A stretch of 64,000 nt of DNA, from contig DASUGD010000357.1 of assembly GCA_036274195.1 (NCBI GenBank), positions 1 to 64,000 of the forward strand. The letters run 5' to 3'. Shown here piece after piece: positions 18,892-27,109 of this stretch. Below the pieces are notes generated by a model that saw only the letters and a program-made list of their open reading frames with translations, was not told where the DNA came from and did not search any database. Numbering within the stretch: position 1 is the stretch's first letter; each line of letters starts with the position of its first letter. The translations under genes were made by a program, and so were the position numbers. The DNA is from JAJKIV01 sp036274195 (lineage in GTDB: Bacteria > Gemmatimonadota > Gemmatimonadetes > Gemmatimonadales > Gemmatimonadaceae).

Positions 18892-19187
18892 TTGATGGTA
18901 TCGTCGGAGACGGATGCGCCTAACGCGCCGGTGCACATCGAGCCGGCGGGGCGGGATTGGACCTGGATGCGAAGATGACCGAGGCACCAGAGCGCGAACC
19001 GGAGGCCAGTCGACACGCGAGACCACAAACTCATGAGACGGACTCGAGCGACGACTTTTCGCGCAGCCGTTCGCGGAACTGCGCCTCAATGTTACGGGTA
19101 GCGCTCAGGCGCGCGCCAGCACACGCACCATACCGAACGAGCATGACAATGAAGCCCTGCCCGTCGTGCCCGCGTCATGGAGCTTGG
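18892..19187. other. Intergenic stretch upstream of the LuxR regulator
   Basis: About 300 bases between uppS and the regulator, both on the minus strand. It is open in the regulator frame but without recognisable protein content. One CCTAACG copy lies near 18918. I see no clear terminator hairpin or promoter hexamers; the regulator's promoter is presumably here. Confidence 0.4.
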
Positions 19188-19946
19188 TCAGGCGCTGCCG
19201 ATCGCTGCCGCAGGAGCCTCGTCGCCGACATCGCCGAATCGTCGCTCCCGCCGCTGGAATTCCGTGATGGCGGCCTCGAGATCGCGCGCCGAAAACTCCG
19301 GCCACATTCGGGGTGTGAATACCAGCTCGGCGTACGCGCATTCCCAGAGGAGGAAGTCGCTGAGTCGCTGCTCGCCGCCTGTGCGAATCAGCAGGTCGAC
19401 GTCAGGCACACCGCCCGGGGCGTGCGCCGCGGCGGCCATGGCCTCGTTGAACTTCTCACGCGTGAACTGCCCGCTGCCGAGACGTGAGGCCGCATCGAGA
19501 ATCATGTCGCGCGCGGAATAGTCGACCGCCACCCGGAGATGCATGTCGCGGCATTCGGCCGTCGCTTCCTCGGACGCCGCGATCGCCCGTCGCAACGTTC
19601 CGCCGAGGCGGTCGCGCCGTCCGATGACGGACAGGCGGATGCCGTTCTCGACGCATCGCTCGGTCTCGGCGGCGAGATAGCGACGGAATAGTGCCATGAG
19701 GGCGGCTACCTCGGAGTCGGGACGCCGCCAGTTGTCGGACGAGAAGGCGTACAACGTGAGGGCTTCGATCTGCAGGCGTCGCGCCGCCTCGACGGTGCGT
19801 TTCACGGCGCGGGCGCCGGACGCATGGCCGAAGGTCCGAGGACGTCCGCGGGTGGTGGCCCAGCGGCCGTTGCCGTCCATGATGATGGCAATGTGCCGCG
19901 GTATGCGCTGCGATCGATTCAGGGGTTGTGGAGTGCTCACATTCAT
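19188..19946 (-). CDS. uppS: Isoprenyl transferase (undecaprenyl diphosphate synthase)
   Basis: cis-Prenyltransferase of 252 residues that extends farnesyl diphosphate with isopentenyl diphosphate to make the undecaprenyl carrier for peptidoglycan and O-antigen. Signature HIAIIMDGNGRWA with the catalytic Asp is near residues 18-30, followed by GHASGARAV, LTLYAFSSDNWRRP and the C-terminal RTGGEQRLSDFLLWECAYAEL. Start ATG 19946. It lies 24 bp after the winged-helix gene and may be the third gene of that operon. Confidence 0.96.
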   Translation of the reverse strand: MNVSTPQPLNRSQRIPRHIAIIMDGNGRWATTRGRPRTFGHASGARAVKRTVEAARRLQIEALTLYAFSSDNWRRPDSEVAALMALFRRYLAAETERCVENGIRLSVIGRRDRLGGTLRRAIAASEEATAECRDMHLRVAVDYSARDMILDAASRLGSGQFTREKFNEAMAAAAHAPGGVPDVDLLIRTGGEQRLSDFLLWECAYAELVFTPRMWPEFSARDLEAAITEFQRRERRFGDVGDEAPAAAIGSA

Positions 19947-19970
19947 GGCGTCAACGGCGAACCGCTCACG

Positions 19971-20369
19971 TTACGCGTCTCGCGCGGCTCGGATCAGGGC
20001 TTCCATATGGTCGAGGTACCGCTCGAAAGCTTTGCGCCCAGCCACCGTCAACGCATAGGCCGTCTTCGGCATCCGTCCCTCGAACGATTTCGTACAGGAG
20101 ATGTACCCGGCGTCCTCGAGCTTGCGCGCGTGCACGCTCAAGTTGCCGTCGGTCGTCTGCAGCAAGCCTTTCAGCTCGTTGAACGTGAGCGACTCGTTCG
20201 CGGCGAGGGCGCTCACGATGCCGAGCCGCATACGCTCGTGAATGAGACGATCGAGCGTGCCTGGCGTCGCCTCGGTGGCTTTCCCGCGAACTCCGCGCAA
20301 CGGCTCTTTCTCGTCTTCCCGCTTTCGTGGCCCGCCTCGTGGGTCGGGGGCCGCGGCGTTTCTAGCCAC
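19971..20369 (-). CDS. Winged-helix transcriptional regulator
   Basis: 132 residues from GTG 20369. That start is supported by AGGAGG four bases upstream, inside the end of the preceding gene; the two frames overlap by 8 bp. The DNA-binding domain (LIHERMRLGIVSALAANESL, LLQTTDGNLSVHARKLEDAG) is the short wHTH type of PF13601/MarR-like proteins, with recognition helix NLSVHARKLEDAGYI. Translation is probably coupled to the upstream membrane-protein gene. A 7-bp-arm palindrome ahead of the pair is the likely operator. Confidence 0.85.
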   Translation of the reverse strand: MARNAAAPDPRGGPRKREDEKEPLRGVRGKATEATPGTLDRLIHERMRLGIVSALAANESLTFNELKGLLQTTDGNLSVHARKLEDAGYISCTKSFEGRMPKTAYALTVAGRKAFERYLDHMEALIRAARDA

Positions 20370-20982
20370 CGTGCCTCCTCGCGATTTGAATCCCAAACAG
20401 GACGTGCAGCACACCAAACCCGGCCACCATCAACCACTCGCCGGCGACGGGCGGCGCGAACAGGGCAGCCGCGCCGAGCACCATGAAACACAGTCCCATG
20501 ACGGGGATGATCCGGACGGAAAACGCCCCGCCGGCGACGACCGCCGTGCCGTAGAGCAGGAGCCAGACCCCAGGGAGGAGGTCATTCGCCCCGATCCGGA
20601 GGAGCGCAGCCGTGAGCAGCGCTCCGACGACCATCGCGGGCGAAAACGCGAGCGCAAGCTTCTGGGCCGGGCCTGAGACCATGGAAAGGTCGGATCGGCG
20701 CGCCTTGCGGGCCGTGGCCCCCAATGACAGCGCGATGCAGACCGCCGCGGTGGTTACCCAGGTTTCGACACGCCAGGCAACCGTCGGCCGGCCCCTCGCT
20801 ACCAGAGCGGCCGCCATGGCGACGAGGCCGACGGCCGCGATGCCCCACCCCGAGATCGCGGTGAACGTCCCCGCCCGCTCCATCGTTTCGCGGATGAAGC
20901 GTAGGTTATCGAGCGCGCGATCACTGAGCGCTGGGTCGCGTTCGATCGGCGGCGGCGGGCGCAGTGGTCTGACTGTGGCCAT
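20362..20982 (-). CDS. Multi-pass membrane protein paired with the winged-helix regulator
   Basis: 206 residues from ATG 20982, with about six hydrophobic segments (GWGIAAVGLVAMAAALVA, WVTTAAVCIALSLGA, LAFSPAMVVGALLTAALL, VWLLLYGTAVVAGGAF, MGLCFMVLGAAALFA, WLMVAGFGVLHVLFG). The N-terminal 40 residues are polar. An ATG 15 bases further upstream would lie ahead of the predicted transcription start. Always-paired small membrane proteins with wHTH regulators are common in GC-rich bacteria, but the job of this one is unknown. Confidence 0.75.
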   Translation of the reverse strand: MATVRPLRPPPPIERDPALSDRALDNLRFIRETMERAGTFTAISGWGIAAVGLVAMAAALVARGRPTVAWRVETWVTTAAVCIALSLGATARKARRSDLSMVSGPAQKLALAFSPAMVVGALLTAALLRIGANDLLPGVWLLLYGTAVVAGGAFSVRIIPVMGLCFMVLGAAALFAPPVAGEWLMVAGFGVLHVLFGIQIARRHGG

Positions 20983-20987
20983 GGCGG

Positions 20988-21016
20988 ACGCTACCAAGTC
21001 TGCTCAGAATTGTCAA
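20988..21016 (-). promoter_or_regulatory. Predicted promoter giving a leaderless transcript
   Basis: On the minus strand a perfect TTGACA (21016-21011) is followed after 17 bases by TAGCGT (20993-20988). Transcription would start 6-7 bases later, at about 20981-20982, which is the A of the ATG of the membrane-protein gene. No Shine-Dalgarno precedes that ATG, which agrees with leaderless translation. Confidence 0.6.
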
Positions 21017-21037
21017 GCACTTTTTGTTAAAAAGTAC
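21017..21037. promoter_or_regulatory. Candidate operator palindrome
   Basis: ACTTTTT (21019-21025) and AAAAAGT (21029-21035) form a 7-bp inverted repeat around a 3-base centre, with one further matching outer pair (G21017/C37). It abuts the TTGACA box, so a bound protein would touch RNA polymerase. The adjacent winged-helix regulator is the natural candidate. The AT-rich run stands out in this GC-rich DNA. Confidence 0.6.
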
Positions 21038-21125
21038 AACGGTTCGCGGTCACCGCAGCTTCCCGAACTCAGGATTCGTGCCGCGGTGACTGGTCGGGCG
21101 AACTCGCACCGGCCATTTTGCGCTC

Positions 21126-22205
21126 GTGTCGATCGTTCCCCTGTACGGTCACGACGCGCTTCGCGCGCGCCTTTCCACCGCCATGCAGCGCGGTGCCCTG
21201 CCCGCGAGCCTGCTGCTTCACGGGCAGCGGGGTGTCGGCAAGCAGCGGCTCGCACTCTGGATTGCCCAGTCACTCGTCTGCTCGGCGCCTGGCACCGACG
21301 GCACGCCGTGCGGACGCTGCCAGGCCTGTCGCTTCGCACTGTCGCTCGCGCACCCGGACGTGCACTGGTTCTTTCCACGCCCGCGGCTCGAGTCCGGGGC
21401 GACGCACAAGGACGTCGCCAACGATTTCGCGGACGCCATCGCCGAGCGCGCCGCTAGCTCCGGATTGTACCCACCGGCATCCGGGCTCGACGGGATCTAT
21501 GTTGCCACGGTCCGCTTGATCGTTCAGCTCGCGAGCATCTCGCCCGCCATGGGCAAGCGAAAGGTCTTCATCATCGGCGACGCGGATCAGATGGTCTCGC
21601 AGGAAGGGTCGGATGAAGCGGCGAACGCCCTGCTCAAGCTCCTCGAGGAGCCGCCGGCGAACACGACCATCGTGCTGACGTCGAGTGAGCGCGGGGCGCT
21701 GCTCCCGACGATTCGTTCCCGCGTCGTCAACGTGCGCGTCGCCCCGCTGGCGCGGCGCGACATCGACGCCTTCCTGGCCGATCCCGTGGTCGCCGCCGCG
21801 ATGCGCCGCGCGCATCCCGACGCCTCGGCGTCGAAACTCGTTAGGCTCGCGAACGGGGCGCCCGGTACGCTCGTCGCCGGTGACGAGCGCGAGGCAGCCA
21901 TCGCGAGCGCCGAGCGACTGCTCGCGTCCGCGCTGTCGGGCGACCGGTCCAAGACCCTGCGCGCCGCGATGGCCCAGGGCTCCTCGCGCGCACGCGGGCG
22001 GTTCGCCGACATCCTCGATGCACTGACCGTCCTGGTCGCCGAGCGCGCTCGCGCGGCGGTTGCCAGCGGCGATCAGCGCACGGCGCTTGGAGCCAGCCGC
22101 GCGATGGCATCCATCGAGCAGGCAAAGACGCTCATTCCGAACAACGTGAGCCCCGCGCTCATCACCGCCGCGCTCCTGCGCGATCTCTCGGCCGAGCTCT
22201 CGTGA
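21126..22205 (+). CDS. holB: DNA polymerase III, delta-prime-like clamp-loader subunit
   Basis: 359 residues from GTG 21126. The AAA+ fold begins with YGHDALRARL and SLLLHGQRGVGKQRLA; the P-loop has Gln where catalytic loaders have Ser/Thr. Zinc cysteines follow in CGRCQAC, then FIIGDADQM, NALLKLLEEPPANTTIVL and the SRC-like LLPTIRSRV. These are features of delta-prime (HolB), which opens with gamma/tau and delta to load the beta clamp. The gene overlaps moaC by 4 bp. Confidence 0.9.
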   Translation: MSIVPLYGHDALRARLSTAMQRGALPASLLLHGQRGVGKQRLALWIAQSLVCSAPGTDGTPCGRCQACRFALSLAHPDVHWFFPRPRLESGATHKDVANDFADAIAERAASSGLYPPASGLDGIYVATVRLIVQLASISPAMGKRKVFIIGDADQMVSQEGSDEAANALLKLLEEPPANTTIVLTSSERGALLPTIRSRVVNVRVAPLARRDIDAFLADPVVAAAMRRAHPDASASKLVRLANGAPGTLVAGDEREAAIASAERLLASALSGDRSKTLRAAMAQGSSRARGRFADILDALTVLVAERARAAVASGDQRTALGASRAMASIEQAKTLIPNNVSPALITAALLRDLSAELS

Positions 22206-22684
22206 GCGACCTCTCGCACGTCGACGACCACGGCCAGGCTCGCATGGTCGACGTCTCGGCCAAACCGGTGACGTCACGCATGGCACGCGCGACCGGGTCG
22301 ATCCAGATGCGGCGCGAGACGCTCGAGGCCATACGCGCCAACACGATCGCGAAGGGCGACGTGTTAGGCATCGCGCGCGTGGCCGGCATCATGGCGGCGA
22401 AGCGCACCTCGGAGCTGATCCCGCTCTGCCATCCCATCCCGCTGAGCGACGTTTCCGTCGACATCACCATCGACGATGAGCTGCCCGGCCTCCAGGTCGA
22501 AGCGACGGCAAAAACTGCCGCCCAAACAGGTGTCGAAATGGAAGCGCTCGTCGCCGTGTCAGTGAGCCTTGTCACCGTGTACGACATGGCCAAAGCGGTA
22601 GATAGGAGCATGGTGATCGGCGCGATTTCTCTCGCCGAGAAGCTCGGGGGAAAGTCCGGTCACTGGACGCGAAGTTCGAAATAG
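22202..22684 (+). CDS. moaC: Cyclic pyranopterin monophosphate synthase
   Basis: MoaC converts the MoaA product to cPMP in molybdopterin synthesis. 160 residues with GTG start inside the holB stop (GTGA overlap). Conserved segments: HVDDHGQARMVDVSAKPVT at the N-terminus, KGDVLGIARVAGIMAAKRT, the substrate-site IPLCHPIPLS, and TGVEMEALVAVSVS followed by LVTVYDMAKA. No other moa genes lie nearby, so the pathway is encoded elsewhere. Family identity is secure. Confidence 0.96.
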   Translation: MSDLSHVDDHGQARMVDVSAKPVTSRMARATGSIQMRRETLEAIRANTIAKGDVLGIARVAGIMAAKRTSELIPLCHPIPLSDVSVDITIDDELPGLQVEATAKTAAQTGVEMEALVAVSVSLVTVYDMAKAVDRSMVIGAISLAEKLGGKSGHWTRSSK

Positions 22685-22720
22685 CGGCACGCGTGTTGCC
22701 CGCATCGCGGGAGCGGGCAG

Positions 22721-22743
22721 CGACGATACCCTTCGTATCGTCG
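22721..22743. repeat. Perfect 9-bp inverted repeat between moaC and the transglycosylase gene
   Basis: CGACGATAC and GTATCGTCG surround a CCTTC loop. No T-run follows on the + strand, so it is either a weak terminator or a protein-binding site 24 bp ahead of the next ATG. Confidence 0.45.
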
Positions 22744-22766
22744 TAACCTTTGGTATCCAACCATTC

Positions 22767-23459
22767 ATGCGAAACCTTCGAGGGACGTACGTCCACCGCG
22801 GTGATCGCGACCGCCGGCGCCGAAAGGTGCGTGCAGGGCTGCTGCTCACGGGCTTTGCGGCATCCGTAGGCTTCGTGGTCCGCGACAGCGGTCCGGCCGA
22901 GGCGAAGGCGGAGGCCCCGCGCTTCCCCGTCGTCATCGGCAGCGAGGCGGTGCGCCTCCGGACCGAGTTGGAGGCGGCGCGCAGCGAATTGGATCTCGCG
23001 AACGCGCAGCTCCAGCGGTGGCACAACATCTTTGGCTACTCGTCCACCTATCGCATCGGGGCCGACCTGGCCACGTCGATCTACGACATTTCCATGGCGG
23101 AGGGCATCGAGCCGGAGCTGGCGTTCCGTCTCGTGCGTGTGGAAAGTGAATTCAACGAGCGCGCCACCAGTCCGGTCGGCGCGATCGGCCTCACGCAGCT
23201 CATGCTCCCCACTGCGCGGTTTTTCCAGAAGGACATCACGAAGGACAGGCTGTACGACCGCGACACCAATCTCCGCATCGGGTTCCGGTACCTCCGGACG
23301 CTCGTGCGCGAGTACAAGGGCAACGTGCAGCTCGCCCTGCTGGTGTACAACCGTGGCCCGGTAGCGGTCCAAGCCTCGCGGGAACAGGGTATCGACCCGT
23401 CCAACGGCTACGAGCGCGTCGTGATGAAGGGGTACAAGGGCCGCGGCGTCATCGACTGA
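22767..23459 (+). CDS. Lytic transglycosylase (SLT domain), membrane-anchored
   Basis: 230 residues. A basic N-terminus and hydrophobic stretch (AGLLLTGFAASVGFVV) anchor or export the protein; a coiled-coil-like segment (RLRTELEAARSELDLANAQL) comes next. The Slt core has the catalytic Glu in RLVRVESEFNERATSP, then GAIGLTQLMLPTA and LALLVYNRGP. It cleaves peptidoglycan to 1,6-anhydro ends. Followed by a strong terminator, so this is the last gene of its unit. Confidence 0.9.
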   Translation: MRNLRGTYVHRGDRDRRRRKVRAGLLLTGFAASVGFVVRDSGPAEAKAEAPRFPVVIGSEAVRLRTELEAARSELDLANAQLQRWHNIFGYSSTYRIGADLATSIYDISMAEGIEPELAFRLVRVESEFNERATSPVGAIGLTQLMLPTARFFQKDITKDRLYDRDTNLRIGFRYLRTLVREYKGNVQLALLVYNRGPVAVQASREQGIDPSNGYERVVMKGYKGRGVID

Positions 23460-23489
23460 GCCCCGGCTGCCGTTAGGCGTCACATGAGC

Positions 23490-23530
23490 GAAAGGCCTCG
23501 GGAGAGATCCCGAGGCCTTTCGTTTTTTTG
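23490..23530 (+). terminator. Rho-independent terminator after the transglycosylase gene
   Basis: A perfect 13-14 bp stem (AAAGGCCTCGGGA paired with TCCCGAGGCCTTT, GAGA loop) is followed by CG and seven T residues. Confidence 0.92.
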
Positions 23531-23581
23531 GGAGCACGACACGGAACCCGCAGTTCCAAGTGGCCCAGTCACTCGGGTGTT

Positions 23582-23674
23582 GGTCATCAGGCTCCCGGTC
23601 CCGTTTCTCGGGTCTCACGGCAGACCGCACCGCAAGGTTGCCCGTTGCGACCTGATGCCCGATGCCTCATGACT
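23582..23674. repeat. Imperfect inverted repeat bounding a 90-bp intergenic block
   Basis: GTCATCAGGC (23583-23592) and GCCTCATGAC (23664-23673) are complementary with one mismatch. The inside holds degenerate CCCGGTCCCG and GATGCCCGATGCC iterations. It looks like a decayed relative of the palindromic elements elsewhere in the window, but it shares no exact unit with them. Confidence 0.35.
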
Positions 23675-23733
23675 GATCAAACTGGCCCACTTGGTACTGG
23701 CGTTTGGCGCTGCCAGCCGTCAGCGACTCGCGC

Positions 23734-25317
23734 CTAACGTTTGGCGACGGCCTTGACGTCCGTCTTCGTAGTGCTGGACGTGGATTTGCCCGTCGCACGC
23801 GACTTCGTGGAGGCGGATTTCGACGCCGATTTCGAGCCCGAGCGGGCCACGCTCGAGCCACGCGAGCTCCCACGCACCACGAGCTCCTGGCCCGGGTGGA
23901 TCACGGCCTTCTTGAGCCCATTCATCCGCATGAGCGCGCTCACCGACGTGCCGGTCTTCCGGGCGATCCCGCTCAACGTTTCGCCGCGCCTCACCACGTA
24001 GGTGCGCGTCCCCCCACGCCCGTATCGCTCGATCGACGGGTCGGGCACGTCGAGCGCCGCCACGACAACGGCCCGTGTCGGCACGACCAGCTCCTGGCCC
24101 GGGCGCAGGCGCCCGCTCTTGAGCGAGGTGACCTTGGGGTTGTACCACTTGAGCTGCTTCGCGCTCAGGCCGTTGCTGGCCGCGACGGACGCAAACGTCT
24201 GGCCTTTCTTCGCCGCGACGTGCTTGTAGGCCGTCCGCGCGTCGGCATCGAGCGCCGCGAACGCACTGTCGAAGCCTTCCGCATGACCGACAGGCACACG
24301 CGCGAGAAATCGACTGCCCGGCGGTGTAACCCCACGAAGCACCTGCGGGTTCAGCTCGCGGATCGAATCCAGCGGCGCCCCACTCGCCTTCGCGATCGCA
24401 GAAAGTGGTGTCGAGGCCGGAACGCTGACCGAGTCATACGCGAACGGCGGCAGCGCGCGAATCGTCATGCCGTACTTCGCCGGCTCCTTCGCGATCAGCG
24501 CCGCCGCGATCAACTGCGGGACATAGTTCTTCGTCTCGCCGCGCAGGTAGTCGTGATCCGCCAGCGCGAAGAACGCATCATCGCGCGTCCCGCCATCGAG
24601 GTCATCGCCCAGCCGCGACAACCCGCGCGAGACGCGACCCGGGCCGCCGTTGTAGGCCGCGGCCGCGAGGTAGAGCGACCCGAATTGCTCGCGCAGCCAA
24701 CCCAGGAATTTCACCGCCGCGTCGGTCGACCTGACCGGATCGCGCCGCTCGTCCACCCACCAATCGACTCGCAGTCCCGTGCCTCGTGCCGTTCCGGCCA
24801 TGAACTGCCACATGCCGACAGCGGCCGCTCTCGAGTACGCGTGCTGATCGAAGCCACTCTCGACCAGGGCCAGGTAGTACATGTCTTCGGGGAGGTTCGC
24901 GGCACGCAGCTTCTCTCGAATCATCGGCTCGTAGCGCGACCCTTTCTCCAGGCTGGCGACGAACCGCTCGCGCGCCGTGCCGCTGAATGCGTTGACGTAG
25001 CGCTCGACGCGACGGTGCGTTTCGTACGATCGCACATCGATGTCCCACGTCGGGCCATCAGTGGCCGCCGAGTCGGGCGCGTCCTCGACAGCGGAATCGC
25101 CAAAGACGGCGACGGCTTGCCGTGTCAGCACCGAATCGGGAATCACGATGACGACCTGCGGAATGGAATCCGGCAGTGCCGGTGACGTGTCCCGCGCCGG
25201 CGTGGTCGCCGCCACGCTCTTCGGCGTCGCGACCGGCGCCGGTGGTCGCGCAGGTTTGGCGCGACCGCAGGCGGCACCACCGAGCACGAGAACGAGCGCG
25301 CGTGCGGCAGCCTTCAT
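23734..25317 (-). CDS. MltD-like lytic transglycosylase lipoprotein with LysM domains
   Basis: 527 residues from ATG 25317 (MKAAARALVL), preferred over an upstream frame because it begins a lipoprotein signal with lipobox GAAC. The SLT catalytic region holds YYLALVESGFDQHAYS with the catalytic Glu, AAAVGMWQFMAGTARGTGL and AAAYNGGPGRVSRGL. C-terminal LysM-type repeats follow: a divergent one (YKHVAAKKGQTFASVAASN) and a clear one (TYVVRRGETLSGIARKTGTS). The protein ends in a long basic Ser/Thr/Lys tail. Role: cutting peptidoglycan while held to the wall by LysM and to a membrane by lipid. Together with 22767 it is the second transglycosylase in 3 kb. Confidence 0.92.
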   Translation of the reverse strand: MKAAARALVLVLGGAACGRAKPARPPAPVATPKSVAATTPARDTSPALPDSIPQVVIVIPDSVLTRQAVAVFGDSAVEDAPDSAATDGPTWDIDVRSYETHRRVERYVNAFSGTARERFVASLEKGSRYEPMIREKLRAANLPEDMYYLALVESGFDQHAYSRAAAVGMWQFMAGTARGTGLRVDWWVDERRDPVRSTDAAVKFLGWLREQFGSLYLAAAAYNGGPGRVSRGLSRLGDDLDGGTRDDAFFALADHDYLRGETKNYVPQLIAAALIAKEPAKYGMTIRALPPFAYDSVSVPASTPLSAIAKASGAPLDSIRELNPQVLRGVTPPGSRFLARVPVGHAEGFDSAFAALDADARTAYKHVAAKKGQTFASVAASNGLSAKQLKWYNPKVTSLKSGRLRPGQELVVPTRAVVVAALDVPDPSIERYGRGGTRTYVVRRGETLSGIARKTGTSVSALMRMNGLKKAVIHPGQELVVRGSSRGSSVARSGSKSASKSASTKSRATGKSTSSTTKTDVKAVAKR

Positions 25318-25542
25318 GTGTCTCCTCTCGTGTTCTCGTTCTTCGCAGGGACCGTCACGAACCATTCGACAGCGCAAGACCGCGTCGCCGTTGCCCGAGC
25401 CGGTCGGCTTTTCACACTACAGCACCTGTCGGAGTTCCCTGCCCACGGGAGCGGGTCAGGAACTTAACCCGCACTCGCCCTACCGTAACCACTACGTGAG
25501 GGCGATCGCCGAGCCTACGCTCGACGTCGGTTCGGCCGAACT

Positions 25543-26010
25543 TCAGCGCGTCGCGATGAAGTTCCCGAGCACCCGGTTCGTGGCGTGCAGCACGGCGACG
25601 ACTGCGCTGCGCAGCGGGTCGTCCTCCGCCAGATGGCACCCGAGGAGCCGCTGCTGCGGCCCCCCACCGTGCGCCGCCAGGACCGATACGATCACGATGT
25701 TCGCGTCGAACGCGCGCATCGTCTTGACTCCAACCAACTCGAACCGCAGCGTCCCGTGCGAGAACTGCTCGATCGCACGAAGGGCGGCATCAGCAGCAAC
25801 GCGAAGGTCACCGAGCGTACTCGTGACTCCATCAGCTTTCCCGACCACGCGCTCGCCTTCCAGCCACTCGAACTCGACTTCGGAGCGACACGTGCCGGAT
25901 GGTGCGCGATGAAAAACGAAATTCGTGAACCGGAGTCGTTCGCGCTTCAGCTGCGCCTGGGTAATGATCGAACCACTTGGTTGCTCGCTCGGCGACGACG
26001 GAGGAAGCAT
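25543..26010 (-). CDS. Conserved-looking protein of unknown function
   Basis: 155 residues from ATG 26010. It has one alternating beta/alpha domain: ERLRFTNFVFHRAPSG, CRSEVEFEWLEGERVVGKADG, a helix (AADAALRAIEQFS), then LRFELVGVKTMRAFDANIVIVSVLA and a final helix with AVVAVLHATNRVLGNF. The strand-helix order (beta-beta-helix-beta-beta-helix) resembles a small ligand-binding or LeuA-regulatory-like fold, but I cannot name a family. Divergent from the serine hydrolase gene. Confidence 0.6.
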   Translation of the reverse strand: MLPPSSPSEQPSGSIITQAQLKRERLRFTNFVFHRAPSGTCRSEVEFEWLEGERVVGKADGVTSTLGDLRVAADAALRAIEQFSHGTLRFELVGVKTMRAFDANIVIVSVLAAHGGGPQQRLLGCHLAEDDPLRSAVVAVLHATNRVLGNFIATR

Positions 26011-26110
26011 GTGGTCGAGTGGCGCGGGTGAAAGTGATCGACGGGGGTTGGCGCGTTCTTCACCAACACGACCAAGAAAGCCCCGCGCAACGAGTTTGCG
26101 CCGTGATCGA

Positions 26111-26138
26111 TTGCACGAACGATGATCGGTTCTATATT
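26111..26138 (+). promoter_or_regulatory. Predicted promoter of the serine hydrolase gene
   Basis: TTGCAC (26111-26116) and TATATT (26133-26138) are 16 bases apart. The transcript would begin within 1-2 bases of the ATG at 26147, and no Shine-Dalgarno is present, so a leaderless message is likely. The -10 box is good, the -35 weak. Confidence 0.45.
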
Positions 26139-26146
26139 CGCCAGTC

Positions 26147-27070
26147 ATGCGATTCCCATCACATCTCGCGCGCGTGCTCGGTGCGACGCTCCTCGTGTCG
26201 GCGATCACCAACACGCTCTCGGCACAGGTCGACTCGTTGCGCAGCCGCCTCGCGCAACGCGTCGCGGCGACGCCCGGCGCCGTCGTCGGTTTGTATTACA
26301 AGTCGCTCTCGTCAGGCGAGCTCGTGACGATCGATCCCGACTCGTCGTTCCATGCCGCGAGCACGATGAAGGTGCCCGTGATGATCGAGTTCTTTCGGCA
26401 GGTCGAGCGCGGCGGCCTCTCGGCGGAGCAGCCGGTGCTGCTGGTGAATCAGTTCGCATCCATCGTCGACGGCTCGCCGTTCGCGGTCGCGCCGATCGAC
26501 GACTCCGATAGCACCATGTATCTGCACGTCGGAGAGCGCGTGAGCGCGCGCGAGCTGGTGGAGCGCATGATCGTGCGGTCGAGCAATCTGGCGACGAACG
26601 CGGTCATCGCGCTCATCGGGGCCGCGCATGCCGATTCGACCGCGCACGCCCTCGGCGCCCGGAACATCCGCGTGCTGCGCGGTGTCGAGGATGGGAAGGC
26701 GTTCCAGAAGGGACTGAACAACACGACCACCGCGCGCGATCTCGGCGTGCTGCTCGAGGCGATCGAGAAGCGCACCGCCGCGTCGGCCCGGAGCTGCGAC
26801 ACGATGCTCGCGATCCTGAGTCGTCAGGAGTTCAACGACGAGATTCCCGCGGGCCTCCCACCCGGGACGCGAGTGGCGCACAAGACCGGGAGCATCTCGG
26901 GTGTGTTGCACGATGCCGCGCTCGTCTATCCACCCGGACGCGCTCCCTATGTGCTCGTCGTGCTCACGCGCAACATTCCCGATGAGCGCGTCGCGCGGCC
27001 GTTGATCGCCGACCTCTCGCGCCTCGTCTACGAGCACGTCACCGGAGCGACCAGTCGAGCTGCCCGGTAG
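26147..27070 (+). CDS. Class A beta-lactamase-related serine hydrolase
   Basis: 307 residues with signal peptide (LGATLLVSAITNTLSAQ). Active-site elements of the penicillin-binding/beta-lactamase fold are in order: STMK (Ser nucleophile and Lys) near 72, SSN in VRSSNLATN near 144, an omega-loop-like EDGKAFQKGLNNTTT, and KTGS near 245. The Glu166-Asn170 omega loop of true class A enzymes is not clearly conserved, so it may be a peptidase or esterase and not an antibiotic-resistance determinant. It is convergent with the histidine kinase gene. Confidence 0.87.
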   Translation: MRFPSHLARVLGATLLVSAITNTLSAQVDSLRSRLAQRVAATPGAVVGLYYKSLSSGELVTIDPDSSFHAASTMKVPVMIEFFRQVERGGLSAEQPVLLVNQFASIVDGSPFAVAPIDDSDSTMYLHVGERVSARELVERMIVRSSNLATNAVIALIGAAHADSTAHALGARNIRVLRGVEDGKAFQKGLNNTTTARDLGVLLEAIEKRTAASARSCDTMLAILSRQEFNDEIPAGLPPGTRVAHKTGSISGVLHDAALVYPPGRAPYVLVVLTRNIPDERVARPLIADLSRLVYEHVTGATSRAAR

Positions 27071-27109
27071 CGGAGCCTAACGCCAATCGCCCGGACGGTG
27101 CCGCGGCCG

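Noticed and set aside
26147..27070. Antibiotic-resistance beta-lactamase
   Set aside because: The omega-loop Glu/Asn pair of true class A enzymes is not clearly present and the neighbourhood is not resistance related.
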